This document shows positions 16,141 to 23,824 of a stretch of DNA of 26,558 bases, piece by piece. Positions within the stretch are counted from its first letter, which is position 1, and each line of letters opens with the position of its first letter. Below the pieces are notes generated by a model. The model saw nothing but the letters and a program-made list of their open reading frames with translations. It did not search any database and was not told the origin of the DNA. Made by a program: the position numbers and the translations under genes. Where the stretch lies: the NCBI GenBank assembly GCA_023432465.1, contig JAEYUO010000008.1:1-26558 (forward strand). The letters run 5' to 3'. This DNA comes from Planctomycetota bacterium. Lineage in GTDB: Bacteria; Planctomycetota; Phycisphaerae; Phycisphaerales; UBA1924.

Positions 16141-17628
16141 ATGCGTACGTTCGCGATCATCGGCGCCGGCTTCGGCGGAACCATGACCTGCGTTCACCTG
16201 CTGCGCCTGCTCGCCGAGAAGCAGCGCGAGGCGGGTGGGGCGGGTGGGGGGGGTGGGGGGTGTGGCGAAGGCAGTGGGGATGAACCCTTCAACATCTTCC
16301 TGATCGAGAAGTCCGGCCGGTTCACCGCCGGCGCGGCATATTCCACAACCTCTCAGGCCCACCTGCTGAATGTCCCCGCCGGCCGCATGAGCGCGATGCC
16401 CGACGATGCGGACCACTTTCTCAGGTGGGCCCGGCAGCAGGACCCGAAGGTCGGAGGCGGTACCTTCGTGCCGCGGCCGCAATATGGGAAGTATCTGGCA
16501 TCGATCCTCGAAGAAGCCGATGCCGCGGCGGGCGCAGCGGTGCGCCTGACGCGCGTGCCGCGCGGCGCGGCGGGCGTCCGCATCGAGCCCGACGGGGTCA
16601 CGATCGAGCTCGATGGCGGCAGCGAGATCCACGCCGATGTCGCGGTGCTCGCGATCGGCAACTTCCCGCCGGGCAACCCGTGGGTCGCCGATCCGACATT
16701 CTACAAGAGCTGGCGCTACGCGAAGGACCCGTGGGGCGCGGGCGCGCTGGATGTCGAGCCCGATGGAAACGTCCTGCTCCTGGGCACCGGCCTGACAATG
16801 CTCGATATCGCGATCGCGCTGAAGGAACGCGGCCATCGCGGCACAATCCACGCCGTGTCGCGACGCGGGCTCCTGCCCCAGCCGCACCGCGTCTCCATCC
16901 GCCCGCCGACGGCGCACCCCCGCCCCGCCACACTGGATCAGTGGCCGCGAACGGCGCGGGGGCTGCTGCACGCGCTGCGTGCAGAGGTCCGTGCCGCGGC
17001 GGCAAAGGGGGTCGATTGGCGCGAGGTCGTGACGAGCCTGCGGCACGATACGCCCGCGCTGTGGAAGGGCCTCAGCGAGCGCGAGCGCGCGAGGTTCCTG
17101 CGGCATGTGCGGCCGTTCTGGGAGACGCACCGGCACCGGGCATCGCCGGAAACGGCGACGCAGATCGCGGAGCTGATCGCACGCAACGAACTGGTGGTGC
17201 ACGCGGGGCGGTTGCTGGGGTATGCGGAAACGCACGACGGCGGCGGAGCGGTGGATGCGCGGGTGCTGATGCGCGGGGCGGAGCACGAGACGCTGCTGCG
17301 CGTGGCGCGTGTGATCAACTGCACAGGCCCGGAGACCGACCTGCGAAAGGTCGAGGATGCGTTTGTGCAGCGGCTGGTGCAGGGTGGGCTCGTGCGGCCC
17401 GATGCACTGGGCCTTGGGCTCGATACCGACCCGCACGGGGCGATCGTCGACGCACAGGGGCGAGTGCAGGACCGGCTGATGCTGGTCGGCCCGCTGCGCA
17501 AGGGGCAGTTGTGGGAGAACACGGCGGTGCCGGAGCTGCGGGGCGAGACGCTGGCGATAGCGAAAGGGCTGGCGGGTAGGGTGGCGGTGGTGAAAGTGGG
17601 GAAGGCGGCGGTGGGGGTGGCGGTGTAG
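16141..17628 (+). CDS. FAD/NAD(P)-binding protein, YdhS-like (COG4529/PF13454 type)
   Basis: This is a 495-residue flavoprotein. The N-terminal Rossmann motif IIGAGFGG (residues 6-13) binds FAD, FLIEKS is the second-strand acid, VLAIGNFPPGNP is the typical ATG-type motif of this family, and LLLGTGLTMLDIAI is a second dinucleotide-binding motif. The substrate is unknown; relatives have been linked to amine or sulfur compound oxidation, but I cannot choose. Between the first strand and FLIEKS, residues 32-40 are a Gly-only loop encoded by G-runs. It is probably cytosolic. The start is set by the motif position and the -10 box 6 nt upstream. The 3' end is also G-rich (gtgggggtggcggtg). Confidence 0.85.
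   Translation: MRTFAIIGAGFGGTMTCVHLLRLLAEKQREAGGAGGGGGGCGEGSGDEPFNIFLIEKSGRFTAGAAYSTTSQAHLLNVPAGRMSAMPDDADHFLRWARQQDPKVGGGTFVPRPQYGKYLASILEEADAAAGAAVRLTRVPRGAAGVRIEPDGVTIELDGGSEIHADVAVLAIGNFPPGNPWVADPTFYKSWRYAKDPWGAGALDVEPDGNVLLLGTGLTMLDIAIALKERGHRGTIHAVSRRGLLPQPHRVSIRPPTAHPRPATLDQWPRTARGLLHALRAEVRAAAAKGVDWREVVTSLRHDTPALWKGLSERERARFLRHVRPFWETHRHRASPETATQIAELIARNELVVHAGRLLGYAETHDGGGAVDARVLMRGAEHETLLRVARVINCTGPETDLRKVEDAFVQRLVQGGLVRPDALGLGLDTDPHGAIVDAQGRVQDRLMLVGPLRKGQLWENTAVPELRGETLAIAKGLAGRVAVVKVGKAAVGVAV
16234..16260 (+). repeat. G-tract with quadruplex potential inside a coding region
   Basis: Runs of 3, 4, 3, 8 and 6 G, each separated by a single base, encode residues 32-40 (eight Gly and one Ala). 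The 8-G run (16246-16253) could slip during replication and shift the frame. Confidence 0.6.
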
Positions 17629-17703
17629 TAAAGAGGGGCAATTTGGCGCGAATCACTTGCGGTAGAGAGTGCACTGAATGTACACTCGACTCAAAGTCGG
17701 GGG

Positions 17704-17731
17704 ATTGCCCTGAAGAATGCTTCCAGGCAAT
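17704..17731. other. Imperfect 28-nt hairpin between two genes
   Basis: ATTGCC pairs with GGCAAT and GAAG with CTTC, separated by a 2x2 internal loop and closed by AATG. No T-tract follows. It lies 42 nt before the FecR/FG-GAP gene and could be a terminator remnant, a leader hairpin or an operator. Confidence 0.35.
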
Positions 17732-17772
17732 AGGATCCGGCTCAGGACTGTTCAGTGGTAAGGAGCTACTCC

Positions 17773-20478
17773 ATGAAGTCTACTGTTGTGCTCGCAATTT
17801 TCCTTCTTTGCATGACAGTGGGGGTACCCGAGACGCGTGCCCAAGAAGTAACGGTCGAACAGTCCTTCAGCATCCTTCGACAAGCCGGATTTCCTGGCCC
17901 CTCAATCGCTGTTCCGGAAGCGATCGAGTTTGAAGTACCCGATGGCGTCACGGTCGATTCCATGCGAGTCACCGTCGTTGGCACCTACAATTTCACTGCA
18001 TCGAGTGCAAATGGGATCATCGCGTCTGACTTTCAAGCAGAGGTTAGTTTCTACGACTCCGGACAGACCTTGCTCGACGGCGTCGTGCTGGCGACTCGAA
18101 GAGTGGTTGATGATTCTGCCGCCGGAGCGACCACACGCTCTGGGACGTTCAGAAAGGAGAGGTTGAGCTGGAACCCGCAGCCACAACCCGGTCGATGTGT
18201 TGTCCGGCTCCTGATTGCGCCCGATTTGTCCCAGCAAGGATCGGGATCACTTACCGGGCATGTCTTTGGCACAGTATCCGTTACGTTCAATCCTGATCCT
18301 GAACGTTTGGTCTGTGTGTACGATGCAACCGACACTGAGTTGCTGAGAGAAGTATCCACCGTCACGCTCCCGGCGGACCACGACATCTCGTCGCCGGTAG
18401 GGTCAGTGCAGGATGTCACAGGTGTGGTGACCGTAACACGCAGTGATGGTACAACAGTACCCGCCGAAATCGGTATGCCAGTCTATCAGTATGACTTGAT
18501 AGAGACGGGAGCGGGCAGTGCGGTAAACTTGGTTTTTATAGATGAAACATCGTTTGCCATAAGCGCACAAGCCCGCCTCGTGATTGACGAATATGTGTTT
18601 GATCCGGCTACAAACAATGGGGATACGCATTTTAACGTGCTAAAGGGCTTGTTTGTATGGACATCGGGACTTATTGCAAGGGAAGATCCAGATGATGTTC
18701 ACATCGAAACACCGATCGGATCGATCGGCATTCGCGCATCAGCAGAGGAATATACTGGCGTCTGCATCATGTGTACAACCGGCTCGCCCTCCACGCTCTG
18801 GAGGGCATTTGTGCCGCCGCGCGGTATCTTTCAGATTTCTTTGGACTACCTCATGCTGGACCGAAATGGTGAGCTTACGGTATCTCTGAATGATGACGTG
18901 TTGCGAGTGCTGCGGTACGATGACATGAACCCCAGCACGAATGGCTTTGAGCGACTCGTTATCTCAGTGAATGGAGATAACTACGCGCCGTTTCGGCCGG
19001 TCGAGCTTCGGCTTACAATTGATGGTCCTGCTGATTCGCGAGTACTCATCGACAACGTGACAGGCCCAGGCTTTACATCGCCTGATTTTAGTTCGCTCCC
19101 CCGTAATGGTGCAGGGGGATGGTCGCGACGCGGCCCCGGCACAGTTGAACTTGCTGCGACCGTTGTTGATCGTTTTTGTGTCGGGACAGCGGAGTTTAGT
19201 CCCGCGGTTGAATCCGCTTTGCCATTGCCAACGACTTGGTTGAGTGCTGTTGATCGCGCTTGCGTCGGAGACTTGAATAATGACGGCATTCGCGACATTG
19301 CCGTGATTATCAGAGACGTAGTGCAAGAAGCCGGAGTTCTCCGAACAATGCTGGGCGACGGTTTCGGAGCGTTTCTGTCGGCAGCGAGCATTCAACTTAG
19401 AGATTACAATGTCCGTGACATAGCGCTCGTGGATCTTGATCTCGATGGCAATCGAGATGCGATCATCCACTACGGGGTGAGCGGCTTTGATGTTGTGCCT
19501 GGGAACGGTGACGGGTCTTGGGGAACGCCGATTGAGATTTCTGATACTGAAATGGCTAGTGTGCGCCCAATCGATACGAATGGGGATGGTCGGCTTGACC
19601 TCGTCTCGCTAACTGTCGACGCGAGTTCCATGCTTTCGTACTATGAAACCCAACCGGGTGGTGGCTATTCATTGTCTCGAACTGAGTCGTTGGACGGCTT
19701 GTACGGCGCGCTGGCTGTCGCGGACTTTGATGATGACGGTAGGGACGATCTGGCAGTGGTGGGTTGGGGCTCCGTTTCGACGTTGGTGTATTACGGGAGC
19801 GACGTCCAGGAATTGAGCAATCCTACTGAAGTCGAACTCGGTGGCGTTCCGTACGGGGGAGTGTTTGTTGGCGATGTGAATCGAGATGGGCTTCCGGATC
19901 TCATCAGCAGCTTGGCCGCCTTCTTTGAGGGTGCACCGTTGCTTGCGGTGGCAACATCCATGGGCGCTGATGGCTTTGCGATGGGCGAGACCTTTGGTTC
20001 TGCAACAGAGGATGAGATATTTGTCTTCGCCAGAATCGTGGTGGGCGACCTCAATTCTGATGGTCGCATTGATGTGTTGATGCCGGGATTGGCGGGCGGC
20101 GGAAGCTCGCCGTCAGCGAACATACCAGCGTTCTTTGGTGACGAGGACTCGCTGATGGTACGGGACAGCGTGTACATTGAGGGCGGCCGAGTACTCGTTG
20201 CGTCGGAGTTGAATCGTGATGGGGCCATAGATGTTTTGAGCTGGGGTTACGGCGATCTCGGCGAAGGGAGATTGCGGTTCAACGCGAACGTCTGTAATGA
20301 CGACCCGACCTGTCCTGCTGACTTTGACGGCAATGGAGCAGTCGGAGTCCCTGACATCTTCGCCTTCCTCTCCGCGTGGTTCGGGCAGGATCCGCGCGCG
20401 GACTTCGACGGAGTGCCGGGAATCACGGTGCCGGACATCTTTGCATTCCTGAGCGCGTGGTTTGCGGGGTGTCCGTAG
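17773..20478 (+). CDS. Secreted FecR-domain, FG-GAP repeat protein with C-terminal dockerin-like tail
   Basis: This is a 901-residue exported protein; the ATG at 17773 has AAGGAG 7 nt upstream and begins a signal peptide (about residues 1-23). Next is a unique region. A FecR domain (about 207-330) follows, with the pattern VTGVVTVTRSDGT, then GMPVYQYDLIETG, then HIETPIGSIGIR. A second unique segment comes next. About seven FG-GAP/VCBS-like repeats (about 496-834), each with a D-x-N/D-x-DG-x-x-D calcium loop, are typical of a beta-propeller. The last 55 residues are the dockerin-like tail with two VPDIFAFL copies. It is probably an extracellular or surface protein. Base composition is clearly less GC-rich than neighbouring genes, except over the tail, suggesting a younger or transferred body. 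The role is not known. Confidence 0.88.
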   Translation: MKSTVVLAIFLLCMTVGVPETRAQEVTVEQSFSILRQAGFPGPSIAVPEAIEFEVPDGVTVDSMRVTVVGTYNFTASSANGIIASDFQAEVSFYDSGQTLLDGVVLATRRVVDDSAAGATTRSGTFRKERLSWNPQPQPGRCVVRLLIAPDLSQQGSGSLTGHVFGTVSVTFNPDPERLVCVYDATDTELLREVSTVTLPADHDISSPVGSVQDVTGVVTVTRSDGTTVPAEIGMPVYQYDLIETGAGSAVNLVFIDETSFAISAQARLVIDEYVFDPATNNGDTHFNVLKGLFVWTSGLIAREDPDDVHIETPIGSIGIRASAEEYTGVCIMCTTGSPSTLWRAFVPPRGIFQISLDYLMLDRNGELTVSLNDDVLRVLRYDDMNPSTNGFERLVISVNGDNYAPFRPVELRLTIDGPADSRVLIDNVTGPGFTSPDFSSLPRNGAGGWSRRGPGTVELAATVVDRFCVGTAEFSPAVESALPLPTTWLSAVDRACVGDLNNDGIRDIAVIIRDVVQEAGVLRTMLGDGFGAFLSAASIQLRDYNVRDIALVDLDLDGNRDAIIHYGVSGFDVVPGNGDGSWGTPIEISDTEMASVRPIDTNGDGRLDLVSLTVDASSMLSYYETQPGGGYSLSRTESLDGLYGALAVADFDDDGRDDLAVVGWGSVSTLVYYGSDVQELSNPTEVELGGVPYGGVFVGDVNRDGLPDLISSLAAFFEGAPLLAVATSMGADGFAMGETFGSATEDEIFVFARIVVGDLNSDGRIDVLMPGLAGGGSSPSANIPAFFGDEDSLMVRDSVYIEGGRVLVASELNRDGAIDVLSWGYGDLGEGRLRFNANVCNDDPTCPADFDGNGAVGVPDIFAFLSAWFGQDPRADFDGVPGITVPDIFAFLSAWFAGCP

Positions 20479-20505
20479 GGACAGCAACAAAGCAGCACAC
20501 GGGCA

Positions 20506-20562
20506 GAAGCCCCTCACCCCCTCGCTTCGCTCGGGACCTCTCCCCGGGGGGGGGGGAGAGGG
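20506..20562. repeat. CCCCTCACCCCC-type palindromic intergenic element with an 11-G run
   Basis: CCCCTCACCCCC opens the element, which ends in a hairpin formed by CCTCTCCCC (20537-20545) and GGGGAGAGG (20553-20561) around the G-run (20546-20556). Elements of this style recur in many high-GC bacteria. A related segment is inside the gene at 6826. It may end transcription of the upstream gene. Confidence 0.5.
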
Positions 20563-20575
20563 TGCAGAGAAGGCC

Positions 20576-20614
20576 AAAAACGGCCGCGGGCCCCCGGTTT
20601 CCAGGAGGCCCGCG
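20576..20614 (-). terminator. Intrinsic terminator of rnpB
   Basis: On the minus strand, CGCGGGCC pairs with GGCCCGCG (8 bp, extended by further G/C pairs) and is followed by GCCG and TTTTT (20576-20580). It begins 11 nt after the P1 helix of rnpB. Confidence 0.8.
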
Positions 20615-20624
20615 TCTGGAACCG

Positions 20625-21092
20625 GCACGGACGTATAAGCCGAGTTCTGTCTCGCCGCGGGGTTCCTGGGCTCGCTTTGCCCTTGCGTTGACGGGGGCTC
20701 GGGCAAGCGAGCGAGGCCTTCGCGGCGGAGCGGCCATTTCTCTGGGCCCGCCATCGCTGACGAGCTCGAGCGGTCTACCCGTCGCCTTCCGCCCGGACCG
20801 GGCGTCATCCCCGCAGACACAAGGGATGCGGCGACTGTTGGACCTTGCACGCGGCGGGGTTTTCCGTGCCCCGCTTGTCACCAAGCGGGCGGTGGGCTCT
20901 TACCCCACCTTTTCACCCTTGCCTGTACCCGTTGCCGGGCCATCGGCGGTTTGCTTTCTGTGGCACTTTCCCTCGCCCGCGTTCCAGCTTGGCCGGTTGC
21001 GGACGGGTGGGTGTTACCCACCGCCGTGTCCTGTCGTGCTCGGACTTTCCTCCGGCACCGGTTTCCCGGCGACGGCGGCCGCTTGTCCGCGC
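20625..21092 (-). ncRNA. rnpB: RNase P RNA (bacterial class A)
   Basis: This is the catalytic RNA of RNase P, which makes mature tRNA 5' ends. On the minus strand the universal motifs appear in order: GGAGGAAAGTCCG at 21053-21041, AGGGTGAAAAGGTGGGG running into TAAGAGC at 20919-20896 (the L15 tRNA-CCA-binding loop), GGGTAGACCG, and ACAGAACTCGGCTTAT at the 3' end. The ends were set by helix P1 (21085-21092 with 20625-20632, 8 bp with one G-U) and P2 (21077-21083 with 20729-20735, 7 bp). Between P2 and the 3' motif is a 75-nt hairpin (20653-20727) in the place of P19, much longer than usual. A terminator follows immediately. Length is about 468 nt; ends may be off by several bases. Confidence 0.95.
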
Positions 21093-21101
21093 CTTCGTGC
21101 A

Positions 21102-21107
21102 ATGGTA
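21102..21107 (-). promoter_or_regulatory. Putative -10 box of rnpB
   Basis: TACCAT on the minus strand would start transcription near 21095, within a few bases of the 5' end inferred from helix P1. No good -35 is seen. Confidence 0.4.
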
Positions 21108-21130
21108 GGGGAGCGTGAGCGGAGGAGGCG

Positions 21131-21190
21131 GAAACTGCCAGATGGCAAATTCCCAAAGGGCCAAACTGGGAGCTTGTGCAACTTGGCGGC
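21131..21190. repeat. Degenerate TGGCA/TGGCC-type intergenic repeat upstream of rnpB
   Basis: It contains TGCCA-GA-TGGCA and several spaced words such as CAAATTCCCAAAGGGCCAAA. The 10-mer GCCAGATGGC (21137-21146) also occurs in the iscS-iscU spacer. It lies between the diverging rnpB and SPFH promoters. Confidence 0.45.
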
Positions 21191-21260
21191 GATTCTCCGA
21201 ATGAGATTGGCGCAGGCCGCGGCAGGGGAAGTGGGGGTGGGGTGGGGAGGCGGGGCGCGG

Positions 21261-21266
21261 TATGCT
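21261..21266 (+). promoter_or_regulatory. Putative -10 box of the SPFH gene
   Basis: TATGCT lies 52 nt before the ATG at 21319, giving a short leader with AAGGCGG upstream of the start. No clear -35 is seen. Confidence 0.35.
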
Positions 21267-21318
21267 GTAGTGCGGGCCAGTCCAGCCGGGCATGGCCCAA
21301 GAAAGGCGGGAAGCAGCA

Positions 21319-22446
21319 ATGGGTATCTGGGATCGTCTGAAGCAGGAACTGATCGACATCATCGAGTGGCTCGACGACACGAACAACACGATCGTGTACC
21401 GGTTCGACCGCTTCCAGAACGAGATCAAGTACAGCGCCAAGCTCATCGTCCGCGAGGGGCAGGCGGCGTGCTTTGTGAACGAGGGCAAGCTGGCGGATGT
21501 CTTTGGCCCCGGCACGCACACACTGACGACGCAGAACCTGCCGATCTTGGCGACACTCAAGGGCTGGAAGTATGGCTTCGAGTCGCCGTTCAAGGCCGAG
21601 GTGTACTTCGTCTCGACGCGGACCTTCACGGACCTCAAGTGGGGGACGATGAACCCGATCATGGTGCGCGATCCGGAGTTCGGGCCGGTGCGGTTGCGCG
21701 CGTTCGGCACGTACACCATGCGCGTGAAGGACCCCGGGGCGTTCCTCAAGAACGTGGTCGGCACCGATGGTCGGTTCACGACCGAAGAGATCACCAACCA
21801 GCTTCGCAACCTGATCGTGTCGGAGTTTGCCGACATTCTCGGTTCGTCGAAGATCCCGATGCTTGACCTTGCGGGGAACTACCGCGAGCTGTCGGACTTC
21901 ATCACCGGCAAGTGCCAGGCGGACTTCGACAAGTACGGGCTCGAGGTGCCGCGGCTGACTGTTGAGAACGTTTCGCTCCCGCCGGAGGTTGAGGCCGCGC
22001 TCGACAAGAGGTCGAGCATGGGTGTCGTCGGCGACCTGAACGCGTACACGAAGTTCAAGGCCGCGGAAGCGATCGGCGATGCCGCGAAGAACCCCGGCAC
22101 GGCCGGGATGTTCGTCGGCATGGGCATGGGCCAGGCGTTCGCGGGGACGATGGGCCAGAGCATGGGGCAGAGCGCGGGGGTCGGGGCGACGGGCCCCGGT
22201 GCGCCGCCACCGATCCCCGGCGCGGCGGCGAATGTGCCGTTCTTCGTCGCGATCGATGGTCAGCAGCACGGGCCGTTTGAGCCGGCGTTGATGGCCGCGA
22301 AGGCGCGGAGCGGTGAGCTGAAGCCGGACATGCTGGTGTGGCGGCAGGGGATGGTGAGCTGGACGGCGGCGAAGGATGTGCCGGAGCTGGCCGCGGCGTT
22401 CGGCGGCGGAGGCGCTGGAATGCCGCCGCCGTTGCCGCCGCAGTAA
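21319..22446 (+). CDS. SPFH-domain protein with C-terminal GYF_2 domain (YdjI/virion-core-protein family)
   Basis: This encodes 375 residues from the ATG at 21319 (MGIWDRL, the family-style start); an in-frame ATG at 21292 adds nine unlikely residues. Residues about 20-230 are an SPFH-type domain as in B. subtilis YdjI, with a mostly beta N-terminal half (AKLIVREGQAACFVNEGKL, FGPGTHTL) and a helical half ending PPEVEAALDKRSSMGVVGD. A Gly/Met/Ala-rich, then Pro-rich linker (about 245-300) leads to a GYF_2 domain (about 305-355, FFVAIDGQQHGPFEP), a peptide-binding fold. The tail is Pro/Gly-rich. There is no membrane segment, so it is probably peripheral. Together with the next gene it resembles the ydjG/ydjI part of the Bacillus PspA-linked envelope-stress operon; this is inference. 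Confidence 0.88.
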   Translation: MGIWDRLKQELIDIIEWLDDTNNTIVYRFDRFQNEIKYSAKLIVREGQAACFVNEGKLADVFGPGTHTLTTQNLPILATLKGWKYGFESPFKAEVYFVSTRTFTDLKWGTMNPIMVRDPEFGPVRLRAFGTYTMRVKDPGAFLKNVVGTDGRFTTEEITNQLRNLIVSEFADILGSSKIPMLDLAGNYRELSDFITGKCQADFDKYGLEVPRLTVENVSLPPEVEAALDKRSSMGVVGDLNAYTKFKAAEAIGDAAKNPGTAGMFVGMGMGQAFAGTMGQSMGQSAGVGATGPGAPPPIPGAAANVPFFVAIDGQQHGPFEPALMAAKARSGELKPDMLVWRQGMVSWTAAKDVPELAAAFGGGGAGMPPPLPPQ

Positions 22447-22453
22447 GTGCAGG

Positions 22454-22472
22454 GGCAGCCATCGAAGCTGCC
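22454..22472 (+). terminator. Possible hairpin after the SPFH gene
   Basis: GGCAGC and GCTGCC form a 6-bp stem with a 7-nt loop just after the stop codon. There is no T-tract, so it may only attenuate or protect the mRNA end. Confidence 0.3.
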
Positions 22473-22481
22473 AGCAATGGC

Positions 22482-22511
22482 CGCTGATGAACGCGGATGG
22501 ACGCGGATCAG
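22482..22511. repeat. Three tandem 10-nt units in an intergenic region
   Basis: CGCTGATGAA, CGCGGATGGA and CGCGGATCAG follow one another without gaps. The style (CGCAGAT-type words every 10 nt) resembles dispersed intergenic repeats seen in many bacterial genomes. Confidence 0.5.
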
Positions 22512-22579
22512 ACGGGGGAGTGGGGGGAGGTGCGCGGATGCTGTTCGCTCGGGGCGATGAGCAAGGGATTTGAAGCAAG

Positions 22580-23698
22580 GTGGAAGCACGCGGAGAGAGT
22601 GAGACGGATGTCGCGCGGGGCTCGCAGGTCGAGCCGCGGCGGTATCCGTGCGAGAACTGCGGGGCGAAGCTGGAGTTCGCGCCCGGGCAGATGGGCCTGA
22701 AGTGTCCGTACTGCTCGCACCTCAATGAGATCGATGATGCCGGCGGGTTTGAGGCGGTGGAGGAGCTGTGCTTTCACACGACCATCGCCGAGATGGAGAG
22801 CGCTGCGCCGAAGGATGAGCACCTGACCATCAAGTGTTCATCGTGCGCGGCGGTGATCGACAAGCCGCCGGGGATCGTGAGCCTGACGTGCCCGTTCTGC
22901 GTCAGCAACATCGTGGCGAAGGAGGCGGTGGCAACGCTGATCCGGCCGAACTGCATTTTGCCGTTCCACGTGCCGCGGCAGAAGGCGATCGACTCGTTCC
23001 GTGCGTGGCTGACGAGCAGGTGGTTTGCGCCCAATGCGCTGAAGCGCGAGGGGCGACTGGATGCGGCGATGAGCGGGATGTACGTGCCCGCGTGGACGTA
23101 CGACACGCACGCGACGACACGGTATGAGGGGCAACGCGGGGATGCGTACTACGTGACGGTCGGGAGCGGGAAGAACCGGCAGCGCGTGCGGAAGGTGCGG
23201 TGGAGTTATCGCGCGGGGACGGTGGAGAATACGTTTGACGATGTGCTGGTCGTGGCGAGCCGTTCGCTCCCGGACAAGCACATGCACGCGCTGGAGCCGT
23301 GGGACCTGAAGTCAGTGGTGCCGTACTCGGATGACTTCCTGGCGGGCTTTGGCGCGGAGTGCTATCAGATCGACCTGGCGCAGGGCTTTGAGCTCGCCAA
23401 GGGGATTATGCGGCCGCGGATCGAGGGAACGATCCGGGCGCACATCGGCGGGGATGAGCAGCGCATCACGAAGATGTACAGCCAGTACGATGAGCTGATG
23501 TACAAGCACCTGATGCTGCCGGTGTGGGTGAGCGCGTATCGGTATCAGAACCGGGTGTACCAGTTCCTCGTGAACGCGCGGACGGGCGAGGTGCAGGGTG
23601 AGCGGCCGTACAGCTGGATCAAGATCACGCTGTTCACGCTGATGTGCCTGATCATCGTGGGGATTGTGTTTGCTGTGGTGATGGCGGTGAAGAAGTGA
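22580..23698 (+). CDS. Membrane-anchored double zinc-ribbon protein (YdjG-like)
   Basis: This encodes 372 residues from a GTG at 22580; no better start precedes the first zinc ribbon and the ribosome site is poor, so the start is uncertain. Two CxxC-x14-CxxC zinc ribbons with identical spacing are present: Cys24/27/42/45 and Cys86/89/104/107. A middle domain, rich in Tyr/Trp, has VPAWTYDTHATTRYEG, seen in TFIIB-type zinc-ribbon proteins such as B. subtilis YdjG. One membrane helix (about 346-368) ends the protein with a short basic tail, so the ribbons face the cytoplasm or form a membrane-attached scaffold. It follows the SPFH gene in the same direction after 133 nt; a joint role in membrane stress is inference. 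Confidence 0.8.
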   Translation: MEARGESETDVARGSQVEPRRYPCENCGAKLEFAPGQMGLKCPYCSHLNEIDDAGGFEAVEELCFHTTIAEMESAAPKDEHLTIKCSSCAAVIDKPPGIVSLTCPFCVSNIVAKEAVATLIRPNCILPFHVPRQKAIDSFRAWLTSRWFAPNALKREGRLDAAMSGMYVPAWTYDTHATTRYEGQRGDAYYVTVGSGKNRQRVRKVRWSYRAGTVENTFDDVLVVASRSLPDKHMHALEPWDLKSVVPYSDDFLAGFGAECYQIDLAQGFELAKGIMRPRIEGTIRAHIGGDEQRITKMYSQYDELMYKHLMLPVWVSAYRYQNRVYQFLVNARTGEVQGERPYSWIKITLFTLMCLIIVGIVFAVVMAVKK

Positions 23699-23701
23699 GG
23701 G

Positions 23702-23795
23702 GAGTCCTGGGTCCTGCGGTCCTGGGTCCTGAACCAGACTTGAGCTTGGGCTTGCTCTCGCTTGGCAGGACTCAGGACAAGTGGACTCAGGACTC
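23702..23795. repeat. Nested palindromic element A, upstream of sua5
   Basis: Outer arms at 23702-23714 and 23783-23795 (GAGTCCTGGGTCC / GGACTCAGGACTC) and inner arms at 23719-23731 and 23766-23778 pair over 13 positions each, with one G-U pair per stem. Element B at 24851 shares the exact 16-mer TGGCAGGACTCAGGAC. CTCTTTG follows, so it could act as a terminator. Confidence 0.8.
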
Positions 23796-23824
23796 TTTGT
23801 CGTATCCCTCCAACAATCGCCCGG

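Noticed and set aside
20376..21866. A 496-codon plus-strand open frame crossing rnpB
   Set aside because: It starts inside the dockerin tail of one gene, runs antisense through rnpB and ends out of frame within the SPFH gene.
20878..22725. A 615-codon minus-strand open frame covering the SPFH gene
   Set aside because: Shadow frame of the SPFH gene continuing into rnpB; no recognisable protein features.
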